A stretch of DNA of 6,486 bases from an uncultured Phascolarctobacterium sp. (GCA_949287345.1 CASEGD010000074.1:1-6486); one strand, 5' to 3'; positions 1-6,454 are shown, counted from the stretch's first letter. The notes: generated from the sequence alone by a model not told the origin. Numbers and translations: made by a program.

Positions 1-60
1 GGCGCGGGGCACCCGGTTTACCGCTACGGCAAGGCTTTGTATATGGGGTTGCCTGTATGA
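1..60 (+). CDS. csm4: Csm4, type III-A CRISPR effector subunit (3' end only)
   Basis: Only the last 19 codons and the TGA stop (58-60) are inside the window. The tail reads GAGHPVYRYGKALYMGLPV, and the HPVYRYGKxLYMG pattern is the usual C-terminal end of Csm4. Csm4 is the RAMP protein that caps the 5' handle of the crRNA and contacts Cas10 in the Csm effector complex. The stop codon overlaps the next gene's start as ATGA (57-60), which indicates translational coupling with csm5 and fits the normal csm4-csm5 order. The assignment rests on a short tail plus the neighbours, so the family is likely, while the state of the rest of the gene cannot be judged. Confidence 0.75.
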   Translation, partial: GAGHPVYRYGKALYMGLPV

Positions 61-1215
61 GTATCAGTAATTTTGAATATAAAAAATTGGTTATAACCTG
101 TCTCAGCCCGGTGCATATCACCGACGAGGTGGGCACGGTGTACAGCTATCAGTACCTGTACGACGCAAGGACGCAGCGCGTATATTTTTTGAACGAGCGC
201 CTGTGGGTTAAGTTTTTGTTTGAAAACAACCTGCTGGCGGAGTTTGAAGAACTGATTAAAACCAAAATGCGCGCCGGTACTTTGTGCGAATGGCTGCTGG
301 CCAAAGGGTATGATATTGACGCTTTGGGCGGAGCGGTAACGGAATACGCCGATGTGGCGGTGCTGCCGGAGGTTATCGCCGCCAACAAAACGCGCCTGAC
401 TGAAATTGTGCGTACCGTCCATTCCGTTGACGGCCAGCCGTACATACCGGGCAGCAGCATCAAGGGCGCACTGCGCACGGGGCTTTTGTTCAGCCTGCTT
501 TTGCAGGAGGATAAGCCTTTTAAGCGATAAACGTGTGCGCGATAAAAACGCAGCCTTGTCGCGCCTGGCGCAGAAGCTGGAGGTTATGTTGCTGCACCGT
601 CTGGAAATACCCAAGGGCGAACAGGGCAGCGATCTTTTGCCGCAGGCAGGCATGAACTGCAGCATTATGAAGGGACTCTCCGTCAGCGACGCTTACGGCA
701 GCGGCAATATTGTGCCGGTAGTGGTGCAGAAGCGTGAAGCCGTGTACATCAACAAAACCGGCCAGGTTAAAAACAAAAACCTCAATCTGTTCCGCGAATG
801 CCTGCCGCAGGGCGCAAAACAGCATTTCAGCATTACGCTGGATAAAGCCGTGTTCAGCGGTACCGGTATTCAGTCGGTAACGGAACTGCTGAAACGCCAG
901 CAGGATTTTACGGAATTTGTATTGAGCATGAATAAAAACATTTTTGGTGCGGCACTGAAACACGAATTTGCCGGTGCTGCCAAAGCCAACCTGCTGTTAG
1001 GCAGCGGCAGCGGCTTTTTAAGCAAAACGCTGCTGGCGGCGTTAGCGCCGGATGCCAAAGCGTACCGGGCAGCGGCGGCGCTGATTTTGCATAACAATTT
1101 TTACAAGCATGCGCATTTGCAGCTTGACAGGTTTACTGCGCCGCGTGCCCTGCAGACGGTGCGTACCCAGAAGGGCGCGGGGCTGATGGGCGTTTGCGCC
1201 GTAACGGAGGAATAA
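57..1215 (+). pseudogene. csm5: Csm5, type III-A CRISPR RAMP subunit, interrupted by a frameshift
   Basis: Csm5 sits at the 3' end of crRNA in the Csm effector and helps crRNA maturation. The first frame (57-530, 157 residues) opens with the RAMP-like KLVITCLSPVHI strand and carries the Csm5 hallmark PYIPGSSIKGALRTG near residues 127-141. It stops at TAA 528-530. The rest of the protein continues without a break in the frame one base further on, to TAA 1213-1215. It covers LLHRLEIPKG and the C-terminal NNFYKHAHLQLDR...QKGAGLMGVCAV region. Skipping one base rejoins both parts into about 385 residues, a normal Csm5 length. The exact lesion cannot be placed; one extra T in the TTTT run at 518-521 would give the natural-looking DKPLSDKRVRDKNA. 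No second gene is implied: the out-of-phase residues just before the junction look random. Start is the ATGA overlap with csm4, with a weak GGGG (45-48) ribosome site 8 nt upstream. Mutation, sequencing error or recoding all remain possible. Confidence 0.85.
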
Positions 1216-1218
1216 GCC

Positions 1219-1971
1219 ATGCCGCAGATTATGGAAATTACTTTAACGCTGCCGGAAGGGCAACGGCTGCACCCAAGCATGGGCAGCGTGCTGCACGGCG
1301 CATTGATGGAATATGCGCACGAGGATTTTGCCGCTGCCATGCACAGGGCGGGCGTGCGCCCGTTCAGCCAGTTTGTGTATTACGATAAGCAGGCGGAGCG
1401 CGCGGTGTGGCGTTTGGCTGCGCTTAACGGGGAAGCAGCGGCAGAGCTTGGTTATGCGCTTGCTGCCATGCCGCAAAATTTATGTTTAAAGCAAAAAGGA
1501 TATGTGGTACAATTAAGTAAATCGCAGCCTGTAAAAGAAGCTGATTATGCCGCTATGGCGCAGCAGTTTTTTACGGAGCAGCCTTCGCACAAGGCGGAAG
1601 TTACTTTTGTAACGCCTACATCCTTTAAAGCTTACGGCGCTTACAAAATCTATCCCGATAACGCCTACATTTTCCGCAGCCTGTTAAAACGCTGGAATGC
1701 TTACAGCGGCGGGCTGGTGCTGGAGGAAGATAATTTGGAGCAGCATCTGGCGGATGCCGTAAAGGTTATCGGCTATAACCTTTCCTTACAGCAGTATTCC
1801 GTCGGCGGCGCGCCGATAGACGCTTTTAAAGGACGCTATACGCTTTTATTGCGCGGCACGGAAGCGCAGAACAGGATTACCGCGTTGCTTTTGGCTTACG
1901 CTGAATATGCCGGTATCGGCATCAAGACGGCGCTGGGCATGGGCGGCGTGTTTATAAACTTTTTACCCTGA
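1219..1971 (+). CDS. cas6: Cas6 CRISPR repeat endoribonuclease
   Basis: Cas6 cuts the CRISPR transcript within each repeat, leaving an 8-nt 5' handle on the crRNA. The 250-residue protein is of ordinary length for the family. The N-terminal ferredoxin-like part has LTLPEG (9-14), then a helix and the AAAMHRAGVRPFSQF segment (about 38-52). This matches the LHxxGxRPFS region of Cas6, so His42 is the candidate catalytic histidine. The C-terminal glycine-rich loop GIGIKTALGMGG (232-243) is the RNA-binding signature of the family. The start at ATG 1219 is supported by CGGAGG (1205-1210) 8 nt upstream, inside the end of csm5 and 3 nt past its stop. The reading frame is intact, unlike csm5. The stop codon lies inside a CRISPR-repeat-like stem-loop (1952-1987). 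No csm6 or other CARF gene lies between csm5 and cas6. Confidence 0.92.
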   Translation: MPQIMEITLTLPEGQRLHPSMGSVLHGALMEYAHEDFAAAMHRAGVRPFSQFVYYDKQAERAVWRLAALNGEAAAELGYALAAMPQNLCLKQKGYVVQLSKSQPVKEADYAAMAQQFFTEQPSHKAEVTFVTPTSFKAYGAYKIYPDNAYIFRSLLKRWNAYSGGLVLEEDNLEQHLADAVKVIGYNLSLQQYSVGGAPIDAFKGRYTLLLRGTEAQNRITALLLAYAEYAGIGIKTALGMGGVFINFLP

Positions 1972-2050
1972 TTGCAGGGACGGAAGCCGTTTTAATTAAC
2001 GAACCCAATCATCATTTCTTAAGCAAAAATCCCCTGCAGGGGACGGAAAA
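1952..2050 (+). CRISPR. Relic of a type III-A repeat-spacer-repeat (two degenerate units)
   Basis: Two similar units lie at and just after the cas6 stop. Unit A has the stem CCCTG-ATTG-CAGGG (1966-1979) followed by ACGGAAGC (1980-1987). Unit B has CCCC-TGCA-GGGG (2031-2042) followed by ACGGAAAA (2043-2050). Hairpin plus an 8-nt tail is the layout of a Cas6 substrate, and the S. thermophilus III-A repeat, as I recall it, ends GGGGACGGAAAC with handle ACGGAAAC; each unit differs from this handle by one base. Unit A also has TATAAAC (1953-1959) where that repeat has TATAAAC, but this lies in cas6 codons and may be chance. The two tails are 63 bp apart, close to a repeat-plus-spacer period. If repeats are 36 nt, the spacer would be 1988-2014, 27 nt. 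There is no third unit at 2113. Outside the stem and tail the units diverge, so this is a relic or a repeat-like regulatory element, not a working array. Terminator hairpins are the main alternative. Confidence 0.5.
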
Positions 2051-2057
2051 ATTTTTT
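2025..2057 (+). terminator. Possible terminator of the cas operon
   Basis: The CCCC-TGCA-GGGG hairpin (2031-2042) lies 60 nt after cas6. AAAAAT (2025-2030) on its left can pair with ATTTTT (2051-2056) on its right, leaving ACGGAAAA as a bulge, and a T run (2052-2057) closes it. The stem core is only 4 bp, so it is a weak candidate. It coincides with the second CRISPR-repeat-like unit, and the two readings are not exclusive. Confidence 0.35.
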
Positions 2058-2074
2058 GTAAAATGCACAAAACT

Positions 2075-2092
2075 ATTGCATTTTTATTAAAT
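2075..2092. promoter_or_regulatory. Candidate ARG box (ArgR/AhrC operator) of argA
   Basis: The + strand reads ATTGCATTTTTATTAAAT; its complement ATTTAATAAAAATGCAAT matches 15 of 18 positions of the Bacillus AhrC/ArgR consensus CATGAATAAAAATKCAAK (consensus recalled, match counted by eye). It overlaps the proposed -35 (2076-2081) of a gene encoding the first enzyme of arginine synthesis, exactly where an arginine-dependent repressor would block RNA polymerase. The region is AT-rich, so chance similarity is possible, but site, position and gene function agree. Confidence 0.55.
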
Positions 2093-2104
2093 GAGTGTTA
2101 GGAT
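2076..2104 (+). promoter_or_regulatory. Promoter of argA with extended -10
   Basis: TTGCAT (2076-2081) serves as a weak -35, followed by a 17-nt spacer and TAGGAT (2099-2104) as -10. TG at 2096-2097 one base before the hexamer makes an extended -10 (TGTTAGGAT), which compensates for the poor -35. Transcription would begin near 2111, leaving a leader of under 30 nt. Placement is by pattern only. Confidence 0.5.
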
Positions 2105-2137
2105 TAGGCTTAACAGTTATTTGAGGGGGCAATGTGC

Positions 2138-2623
2138 ATGATTACTTACCGTCAGGCAACTTTTGACGATGTGGAAAATATTCATAAATTACTGAATGAT
2201 TATGCGCACGAAGGTTTGATGCTGCCGCGCGCGCGCAATGCTATTTACGAGAACCTGCGCGATTATATCGTGGCGATTGAAAACAACCGCCTTGTCGGCT
2301 GCGGGGCGCTGCATTTTGTGTGGGACCGCCTTGCGGAAATACGTTCGCTGGCGATTGACCCGGAGCGCAAGGGCACAGGCATTGGCCGCAACATTGTGCA
2401 CCTTTTGGAAAAAGAGGGCATGGAACGCGGCGTAAAAATGTTTTTTACCCTTACTTACCAGCCGGGCTTTTTTGCCAAGTGCGATTACATTGAAACCGCC
2501 AAGGAAAAGCTGCCGCAGAAGGTGTGGAAGGAATGTGTGTATTGCCCGCAGTACCCGTACTGCAACGAGATTGCCTTTGTAAAAACCACGGTGGATTACG
2601 AACCGGGCGACATTATGTTTTAA
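2138..2623 (+). CDS. argA: N-acetylglutamate synthase, short ArgA-type GNAT acetyltransferase
   Basis: Transfers an acetyl group from acetyl-CoA to glutamate (EC 2.3.1.1), the first step of arginine biosynthesis in the cytosol. The 161-residue protein is a single GNAT domain without the amino-acid-kinase domain of E. coli ArgA, as in the short ArgA family. Family marks, numbered from Met at 2138, are EGLMLPR (25-31), VGCGALH (53-59), AEIRSLAI (66-73), the acetyl-CoA loop RKGTGIGR (77-84), FTLTYQPGFF (103-112) and LPQKVWKECVYCPQYPYC (125-142) with Cys133, Cys136 and Cys142. An upstream in-frame ATG at 2132 exists, but GAGGGGG (2123-2129) sits 2 nt from it and 8 nt from 2138, so 2138 is preferred; the protein then begins MITYRQATFDD as expected for GNATs. 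It is transcribed alone, between the cas genes and a terminator, with a candidate ARG box at its promoter. No other arginine gene is in the window. A related GNAT with another substrate is possible but less likely. Confidence 0.85.
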   Translation: MITYRQATFDDVENIHKLLNDYAHEGLMLPRARNAIYENLRDYIVAIENNRLVGCGALHFVWDRLAEIRSLAIDPERKGTGIGRNIVHLLEKEGMERGVKMFFTLTYQPGFFAKCDYIETAKEKLPQKVWKECVYCPQYPYCNEIAFVKTTVDYEPGDIMF

Positions 2624-2632
2624 AAGCAAAAT

Positions 2633-2665
2633 AAAAATCCCGCTCTTTTGGAGCGGGATTTTTTT
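2633..2665. terminator. Bidirectional terminator between argA and the rbs operon
   Basis: AAAAATCCCGCTC (2633-2645), loop TTTTG, then GAGCGGGATTTTT (2651-2663) form a perfect 13-bp stem with A runs on the left and T runs to 2665 on the right. It therefore ends transcription from both sides: argA stops 10 nt to its left, and rbsB, on the other strand, stops 28 nt to its right. This is the normal design between two convergent units. Confidence 0.92.
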
Positions 2666-2692
2666 GTACGCAATTTGTCAAAGGAAGGTTAA

Positions 2693-3610
2693 TTATTTTT
2701 TCTCTACGAGTTTAAGAGGAACAGCGATTTTAGCTTCGATTTTTTCGCCTTTAGCCAGTTTAACAGCGGCTTCTACACCCTGCTGGCCCATCAGTTCGGG
2801 CTGCTGGGCAATGGTAGCTGCCATGGTGCCGTTTTCAACTGCTTTAATGCCGTCGTCGGTACCGTCAAAGCCAACGATGAAGATCTGTTTGCCAGCGCTC
2901 TTGGATGCTTCGATAGCGCCGAGAGCCATTTCATCGTTCTGGGCAAAAATTGCCTGAATGTCCGGGTTAGCCTGCAGCATGTTTTCAGCAACGGTCAGGC
3001 CTTTGGTGCGGTCGAAATCAGCGGATTGTTTTGCAACAACGTTTAATTTCTGGTCGGCAACTTTGTGGAAGCCTTCGCCGCGTTCACGGGTTGCGGAAGC
3101 GCCGGGGATACCTTCGAGTTCGGCAACTTTAACGCCTTCGCCCAGTTTGTTGATGATGTATTCGGCAGCCATTTCGCCGCCTTTTACGTTATCGGAAGCA
3201 ACGAGGGAAGCAAGGGTGCCTTTGTCGGCGGTGCGGTCAAGGGCAATTACAGGGATGTTTGCTTTATTGGCAGCTTCAACGGAAGTGGAAATGGCAGCGG
3301 AGTCAACCGGGTTTACCAGAAGAACGGTAACACCCTGCTGCAGCAGGTCGGCAACGTCGTTAGCCTGTTTTGCCGGGTCGTTCTGCGCATCAACGATTTT
3401 TACGTTAACGCCAAGCTCTTGGGCTTTGGCTTCAACGCCGTCTTTAACGGATACGAAGAACGGATTGTTTAAAGTGGAGATGGAGAAACCGATGGTGGTT
3501 GCACCGTCTTTTTTAGCAGCCGGAGCTGCTTCTTCTCCGGAGCTGCAGCCGGCAATCAGCATTACCGACATCATCAGGACTGCCATAACGGCTAATAAAG
3601 TTTTTTTCAT
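2693..3610 (-). CDS. rbsB: Ribose-binding lipoprotein of the ABC transporter
   Basis: Captures D-ribose outside the membrane and delivers it to RbsC. The 305-residue protein begins with a lipoprotein signal: MKK, a hydrophobic stretch to residue 20, and lipobox LIAGC with Cys22 as the lipidated residue. A short flexible linker (23-36) follows, then the two-lobed type I periplasmic-binding fold. Every ribose contact of E. coli RbsB has its counterpart: Ser45, Asn49, Phe51 and Phe52 (STLNNPFF), Asp125-Arg126 (ALDR), Arg177, Phe199, Asn225 (AQNDEMALG), Phe248-Asp249 (GFDG) and Gln269. Ribose specificity is therefore well supported, not just general sugar binding. The start is ATG 3610; GGAGG (3622-3626) overlaps the rbsC stop and lies 11 nt away. 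It is the last gene of the operon, which ends at the hairpin 2633-2665. An odd two-codon frame, ATG TTT TAA (3619-3611), sits directly before the start. Confidence 0.97.
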   Translation of the reverse strand: MKKTLLAVMAVLMMSVMLIAGCSSGEEAAPAAKKDGATTIGFSISTLNNPFFVSVKDGVEAKAQELGVNVKIVDAQNDPAKQANDVADLLQQGVTVLLVNPVDSAAISTSVEAANKANIPVIALDRTADKGTLASLVASDNVKGGEMAAEYIINKLGEGVKVAELEGIPGASATRERGEGFHKVADQKLNVVAKQSADFDRTKGLTVAENMLQANPDIQAIFAQNDEMALGAIEASKSAGKQIFIVGFDGTDDGIKAVENGTMAATIAQQPELMGQQGVEAAVKLAKGEKIEAKIAVPLKLVEKK

Positions 3611-3625
3611 TTAAAACATAACCTC

Positions 3626-4555
3626 CTAGGATTTTTTGCGGTCCATGAGGACTGCAAGCAGAATAACAATACCTTTGACAACTTGCTGGTAGAAACTGGA
3701 TACGTTAAGAATATTCAGGCCGTTGTTCAGCGTGCCGATAATCAGTACGCCGATGAGCGTGCCCAGAATGCGGCCCTTACCGCCGGAAAGGCTGGTGCCG
3801 CCGAGAACTACCGCCGCAATGGCGTCCAGCTCGTAGCCGGTGCCTGCGGTAGGCTGTGCGGAATTAAGGCGCGAGGTTAAAATGGAACCTGCCAGCGCGC
3901 AGAACAAACCGGTGATGGCATAAGCAAAAATTTTAATGCGCTCAATTTTAATGCCGGCGATAAAGGAAACCTTTTCGTTGCCGCCGACGGCGTAGGTTTT
4001 ACGACCCAGCGGCGTTTTGTTAAGGATGAACCAGCACAGTGCAAATGCCAGCAGCATTACAACTGCCGGTACAGGAATACCTGCAAAATAGCCCTGTCCG
4101 AACATATGGAACAGCGGGTCATCGGTAAGGCTGCTGATAGGGTTGCCGTCGGTGTAAACCAAAGTTAAACCGCGGAAAATGGTCATCGTTGCAAGGGTAG
4201 CGATGAACGGCGCAACCCTGCCGTAAGAAATTACCACGCCGTTGATAGTGCCGAGGATAAGGCCGATGATAGCGGAAACAAGGATACCCAAAATCGGGTC
4301 CATGCCGCCTTTAATGAAGCTGGCCATAATCGCGCTGGAAAGCGCCAGCGTGCTGCCGACGGAAAGGTCGATGCCGCCGGTGAGTATGACAAAGGTCATA
4401 CCGAAGGAAATCAGCGCGTTAATGGAAACCTGCCGCAGCAGGTTTTTTAAGTTGGAAGGGTCGATAAAGCTGCTGTTTAAAGCAGAGATAACGACAAAAA
4501 GTACAATTAACCCGATTAACGGGCCCATTTTTCTAACTAAGGCAGAAACGTTCAT
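3626..4555 (-). CDS. rbsC: Ribose ABC transporter permease
   Basis: Forms the membrane channel of the ribose importer as a dimer, bound by RbsA on the inside and RbsB on the outside. At 309 residues it has the usual RbsC length. It is almost wholly hydrophobic, with roughly eight to ten membrane segments (for example 11-26, 44-60, 87-110, 160-178, 209-227, 263-281, 292-304). Family marks are ILTGGIDLSVGS (57-68), just after the second segment, and the cytoplasmic coupling loop GYELDAIAAVVLGGTSLSGG (240-259), which docks on the ATPase in this carbohydrate-uptake class. The basic end MDRKKS is cytoplasmic. Start ATG 4555 lies 3 nt after the rbsA stop, with GGAGG (4566-4570) inside the rbsA end, 10 nt upstream, so translation is coupled. 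The TAG stop (3628-3626) overlaps the rbsB ribosome site. Confidence 0.96.
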   Translation of the reverse strand: MNVSALVRKMGPLIGLIVLFVVISALNSSFIDPSNLKNLLRQVSINALISFGMTFVILTGGIDLSVGSTLALSSAIMASFIKGGMDPILGILVSAIIGLILGTINGVVISYGRVAPFIATLATMTIFRGLTLVYTDGNPISSLTDDPLFHMFGQGYFAGIPVPAVVMLLAFALCWFILNKTPLGRKTYAVGGNEKVSFIAGIKIERIKIFAYAITGLFCALAGSILTSRLNSAQPTAGTGYELDAIAAVVLGGTSLSGGKGRILGTLIGVLIIGTLNNGLNILNVSSFYQQVVKGIVILLAVLMDRKKS

Positions 4556-4558
4556 CTG

Positions 4559-6040
4559 TTATATTCCTCCTGTTGCAAGGGTGATGATATTTTCCTGGGT
4601 GGCTTCTTCGTGCGGGATTTCACCGGCGATTTTGCCTTCATGCACAACCAGTACGCGGTCGCTCATACCGATAACCTCCGGCAAATCGGAGCTTACCATG
4701 ATGATGGAAACGCCCTGCGCCGTCAGCTCGTTCATTAAATCGTAAATATCGCGCTTGGCGCCGACGTCGATGCCGCGTGTAGGCTCGTCCATGATGATGA
4801 TGGACGGGTGCATGCCAATCCATTTGGCGATAACCACCTTCTGCTGGTTGCCGCCGCTGAGCGCGCCCGCAGGCAGCTGGATGCTGGCGGTTTTAACGCC
4901 GAGCTTGTGCGACAGGTCATTGGAAAAATCATACTCTTTTTTATCGTTGATAACTGCTTTGGTAGCAAAGGTATCGACGCTGGGCAGGGCAATGTTTTTA
5001 AGAATGGAAAAATCAAGAATCAGCCCTTCTGTTTTGCGGTTTTCGGTAATAAAACCGATGCCTGCCTTGATGGCGTCCTCAGGCTTTTTGATGGTGACTT
5101 TTTCGCCGTGCAGGTAAATTTCGCCCTGCTGGCAGTCGTCGATGCCGAACAGCGCGCGCATGATTTCCGTGCGTCCTGCGCCCATCAGTCCGGCAATACC
5201 TAAAATTTCGCCCTTACGCAGGTTGAAGGATACATGGTCGAACACGCCCGGCTGGCACATGTTTTTAACTTCCAGCACAACCTCGCCTGGCGTTGTTGTG
5301 CGCCCGGGGTAGTATTCGGTAATCGCGCGGCCTACCATGTCCTGTACAACGGCTTCCATTGTGGTGCTGCGCGTCGGGCGGCAGCTGATGGAGTGTCCGT
5401 CGCGCATGACGGTAATGGTATCGCAGTGCGTAAACACTTCTTCCATGCGGTGGGAGATATAAACAATCGCCACGCCTTTGTCCTTTAAGGCGTGCATAAC
5501 TTCAAACAGCTTGGCGGTTTCGCGTTCGGTCAGTGCCGCGGTCGGTTCGTCCATAATTACAACCTTGGCGTCCAACATCAGGTTGCGGATAATTTCCGTC
5601 ATCTGCTGCTGGCCAACGCTGCATTCGCCGGCTTCTGCGTCCAGCGGCAGCTCAATGCCAATCTGTGCGCATTTTTCTTCGGCCAGCTTACGCATTTTTT
5701 TGGTGTCCAGCATGCCGAAGGAGTTGGTAATCTGCTTCATCAAAAACAGGTTTTCCAGAATTGAAAGGTTGGGCCAGATATTCAGTTCCTGATGGATAAA
5801 GGCGATGCCGTGGTTTTCGGCGTCGCGTGCGTTTTTAAAATGTACTTCCTGCCCGTCAACGGTGATTTTGCCGGCATCGGCTTTGTGTATGCCGGTAAGA
5901 ATGTTCATCAGCGTTGATTTGCCGGCGCCGTTTTCGCCCATCAGCGCGTGGATTTCACCGGAATGCAGCGTGAAATCAACCCCGCGCAGGACCTGATTGG
6001 TGCCGAAGGCTTTTGAAATACCTTGCATGGCAATTTCCAT
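4559..6040 (-). CDS. rbsA: Ribose ABC transporter ATPase (two fused nucleotide-binding domains)
   Basis: Powers ribose import by ATP hydrolysis on the cytoplasmic face of RbsC. The 493-residue protein has two ATPase domains in tandem, as in all RbsA/MglA-type importers. Domain 1 has Walker A GENGAGKST (35-43), signature SVGQQQ (141-146, degenerate from LSGGQ), Walker B VVIMDEPTAAL (160-170) and switch His197. Domain 2 has a degenerate Walker A, GLMGAGRTE (284-292), with Arg290 in place of Lys. Its signature LSGGNQQK (394-401) and Walker B IIIMDEPTRG (414-423) are intact, and SSD replaces the switch histidine near 450-452. This asymmetry is typical of the family, with the two domains jointly forming one good ATP site, and is not a sign of decay. 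Start ATG 6040 follows GGAGC (6049-6053) by 9 nt, and the gap from rbsD is 18 nt. RbsA rather than MglA or XylG is chosen because of rbsD and the ribose-type RbsB. Confidence 0.96.
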   Translation of the reverse strand: MEIAMQGISKAFGTNQVLRGVDFTLHSGEIHALMGENGAGKSTLMNILTGIHKADAGKITVDGQEVHFKNARDAENHGIAFIHQELNIWPNLSILENLFLMKQITNSFGMLDTKKMRKLAEEKCAQIGIELPLDAEAGECSVGQQQMTEIIRNLMLDAKVVIMDEPTAALTERETAKLFEVMHALKDKGVAIVYISHRMEEVFTHCDTITVMRDGHSISCRPTRSTTMEAVVQDMVGRAITEYYPGRTTTPGEVVLEVKNMCQPGVFDHVSFNLRKGEILGIAGLMGAGRTEIMRALFGIDDCQQGEIYLHGEKVTIKKPEDAIKAGIGFITENRKTEGLILDFSILKNIALPSVDTFATKAVINDKKEYDFSNDLSHKLGVKTASIQLPAGALSGGNQQKVVIAKWIGMHPSIIIMDEPTRGIDVGAKRDIYDLMNELTAQGVSIIMVSSDLPEVIGMSDRVLVVHEGKIAGEIPHEEATQENIITLATGGI

Positions 6041-6058
6041 AGCTGACTGCTCCTTTTA

Positions 6059-6454
6059 TCAGAATATTACGCCGGAATGTAAAATTACGTTGGCAAACGG
6101 CGTGGTTTCGCCGGTGCGGATAACTGCCTTGGCAGTTCTGGTAGCCTGTTTGAAATGCTCGTGGTCGGTAACAATCCATTCCCTGTCGCCGAACAGTCTG
6201 TGCATTTCCTGCCAGCAGGCTTCGTTTTTGCTCTGCATTTCGGCAGCGACATGGATTTTTTCGATTTCCATATATTTAACCAGTTCTTCCACAACTTCCA
6301 AAAAGCGGGGAGTGCCCAGTTTTAAAGCAAGGTCAATCTTTTTAACGCCGTCGGGCACCGGCAGGCCGCAGTCGCCGATAACGATGGTATCGGTGTGGCC
6401 CATATCAGCCAGCACTTTGGCAATTTCGCTGTTTAAAATACCTATTTTCTGCAT
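6059..6454 (-). CDS. rbsD: D-ribose pyranase
   Basis: Interconverts the beta-pyran and beta-furan forms of D-ribose, supplying the furanose that ribokinase accepts; the enzyme is a cytoplasmic ring-shaped oligomer. The 131-residue protein fits the family, which runs 130-140. Key residues are the catalytic His20 in MGHTD, Asp28 in GDCGLPVP, His98 in the DHEHFKQ stretch (97-103), and the C-terminal TGETTPFANVIL with Phe120 (Tyr in E. coli) and Asn122. The end HSGVIF is also typical. Start ATG 6454 lies 11 nt after GGAAGGG (6466-6472). It overlaps the end of the upstream reading frame by 13 nt, so it is probably translated by coupling. Position between a ribokinase tail and rbsA is the B. subtilis rbs order. 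Confidence 0.96.
   Translation of the reverse strand: MQKIGILNSEIAKVLADMGHTDTIVIGDCGLPVPDGVKKIDLALKLGTPRFLEVVEELVKYMEIEKIHVAAEMQSKNEACWQEMHRLFGDREWIVTDHEHFKQATRTAKAVIRTGETTPFANVILHSGVIF

Noticed and set aside
284..292. RbsA second domain with Arg in place of Walker A Lys, read as damage (residue positions)
   Set aside because: This degenerate second site is typical of the RbsA/MglA class.
406..530. Start of a separate protein in the second csm5 frame
   Set aside because: The residues in this part (Cys- and Arg-rich) resemble nothing in Csm5 and lie under the well-conserved first frame; only the part after about 520 is real.
524..546. GCGATAAA repeated at 524-531 and 539-546, as a duplication that caused the frameshift
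   Set aside because: The copies are 15 nt apart, a whole number of codons, so such a duplication would not shift the frame; the match is short.
24..665. Long antisense open frame over csm5
   Set aside because: It lies wholly opposite csm5, has no ribosome site I can see, and reads as low-complexity shadow sequence.
579..1215. Internal start at ATG 586 behind GGAGG (579-583) giving a Csm5 C-terminal fragment
   Set aside because: The ribosome site is only 2 nt from the ATG, too close for good initiation; kept as a remote possibility only.
2033..2040. CCTGCAGG palindrome as a restriction-site or integration scar
   Set aside because: It is explained as the hairpin of the second repeat-like unit; no flanking duplication or mobile gene is present.
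2958..3614. 218-codon open frame on the + strand opposite rbsB
   Set aside because: Ser/Ala-rich composition mirrors the codon use of rbsB on the other strand; the rbsB assignment is certain.
4242..4745. 167-codon open frame on the + strand opposite rbsC and rbsA
   Set aside because: It spans the junction of two certain genes on the other strand and has no recognisable domain.
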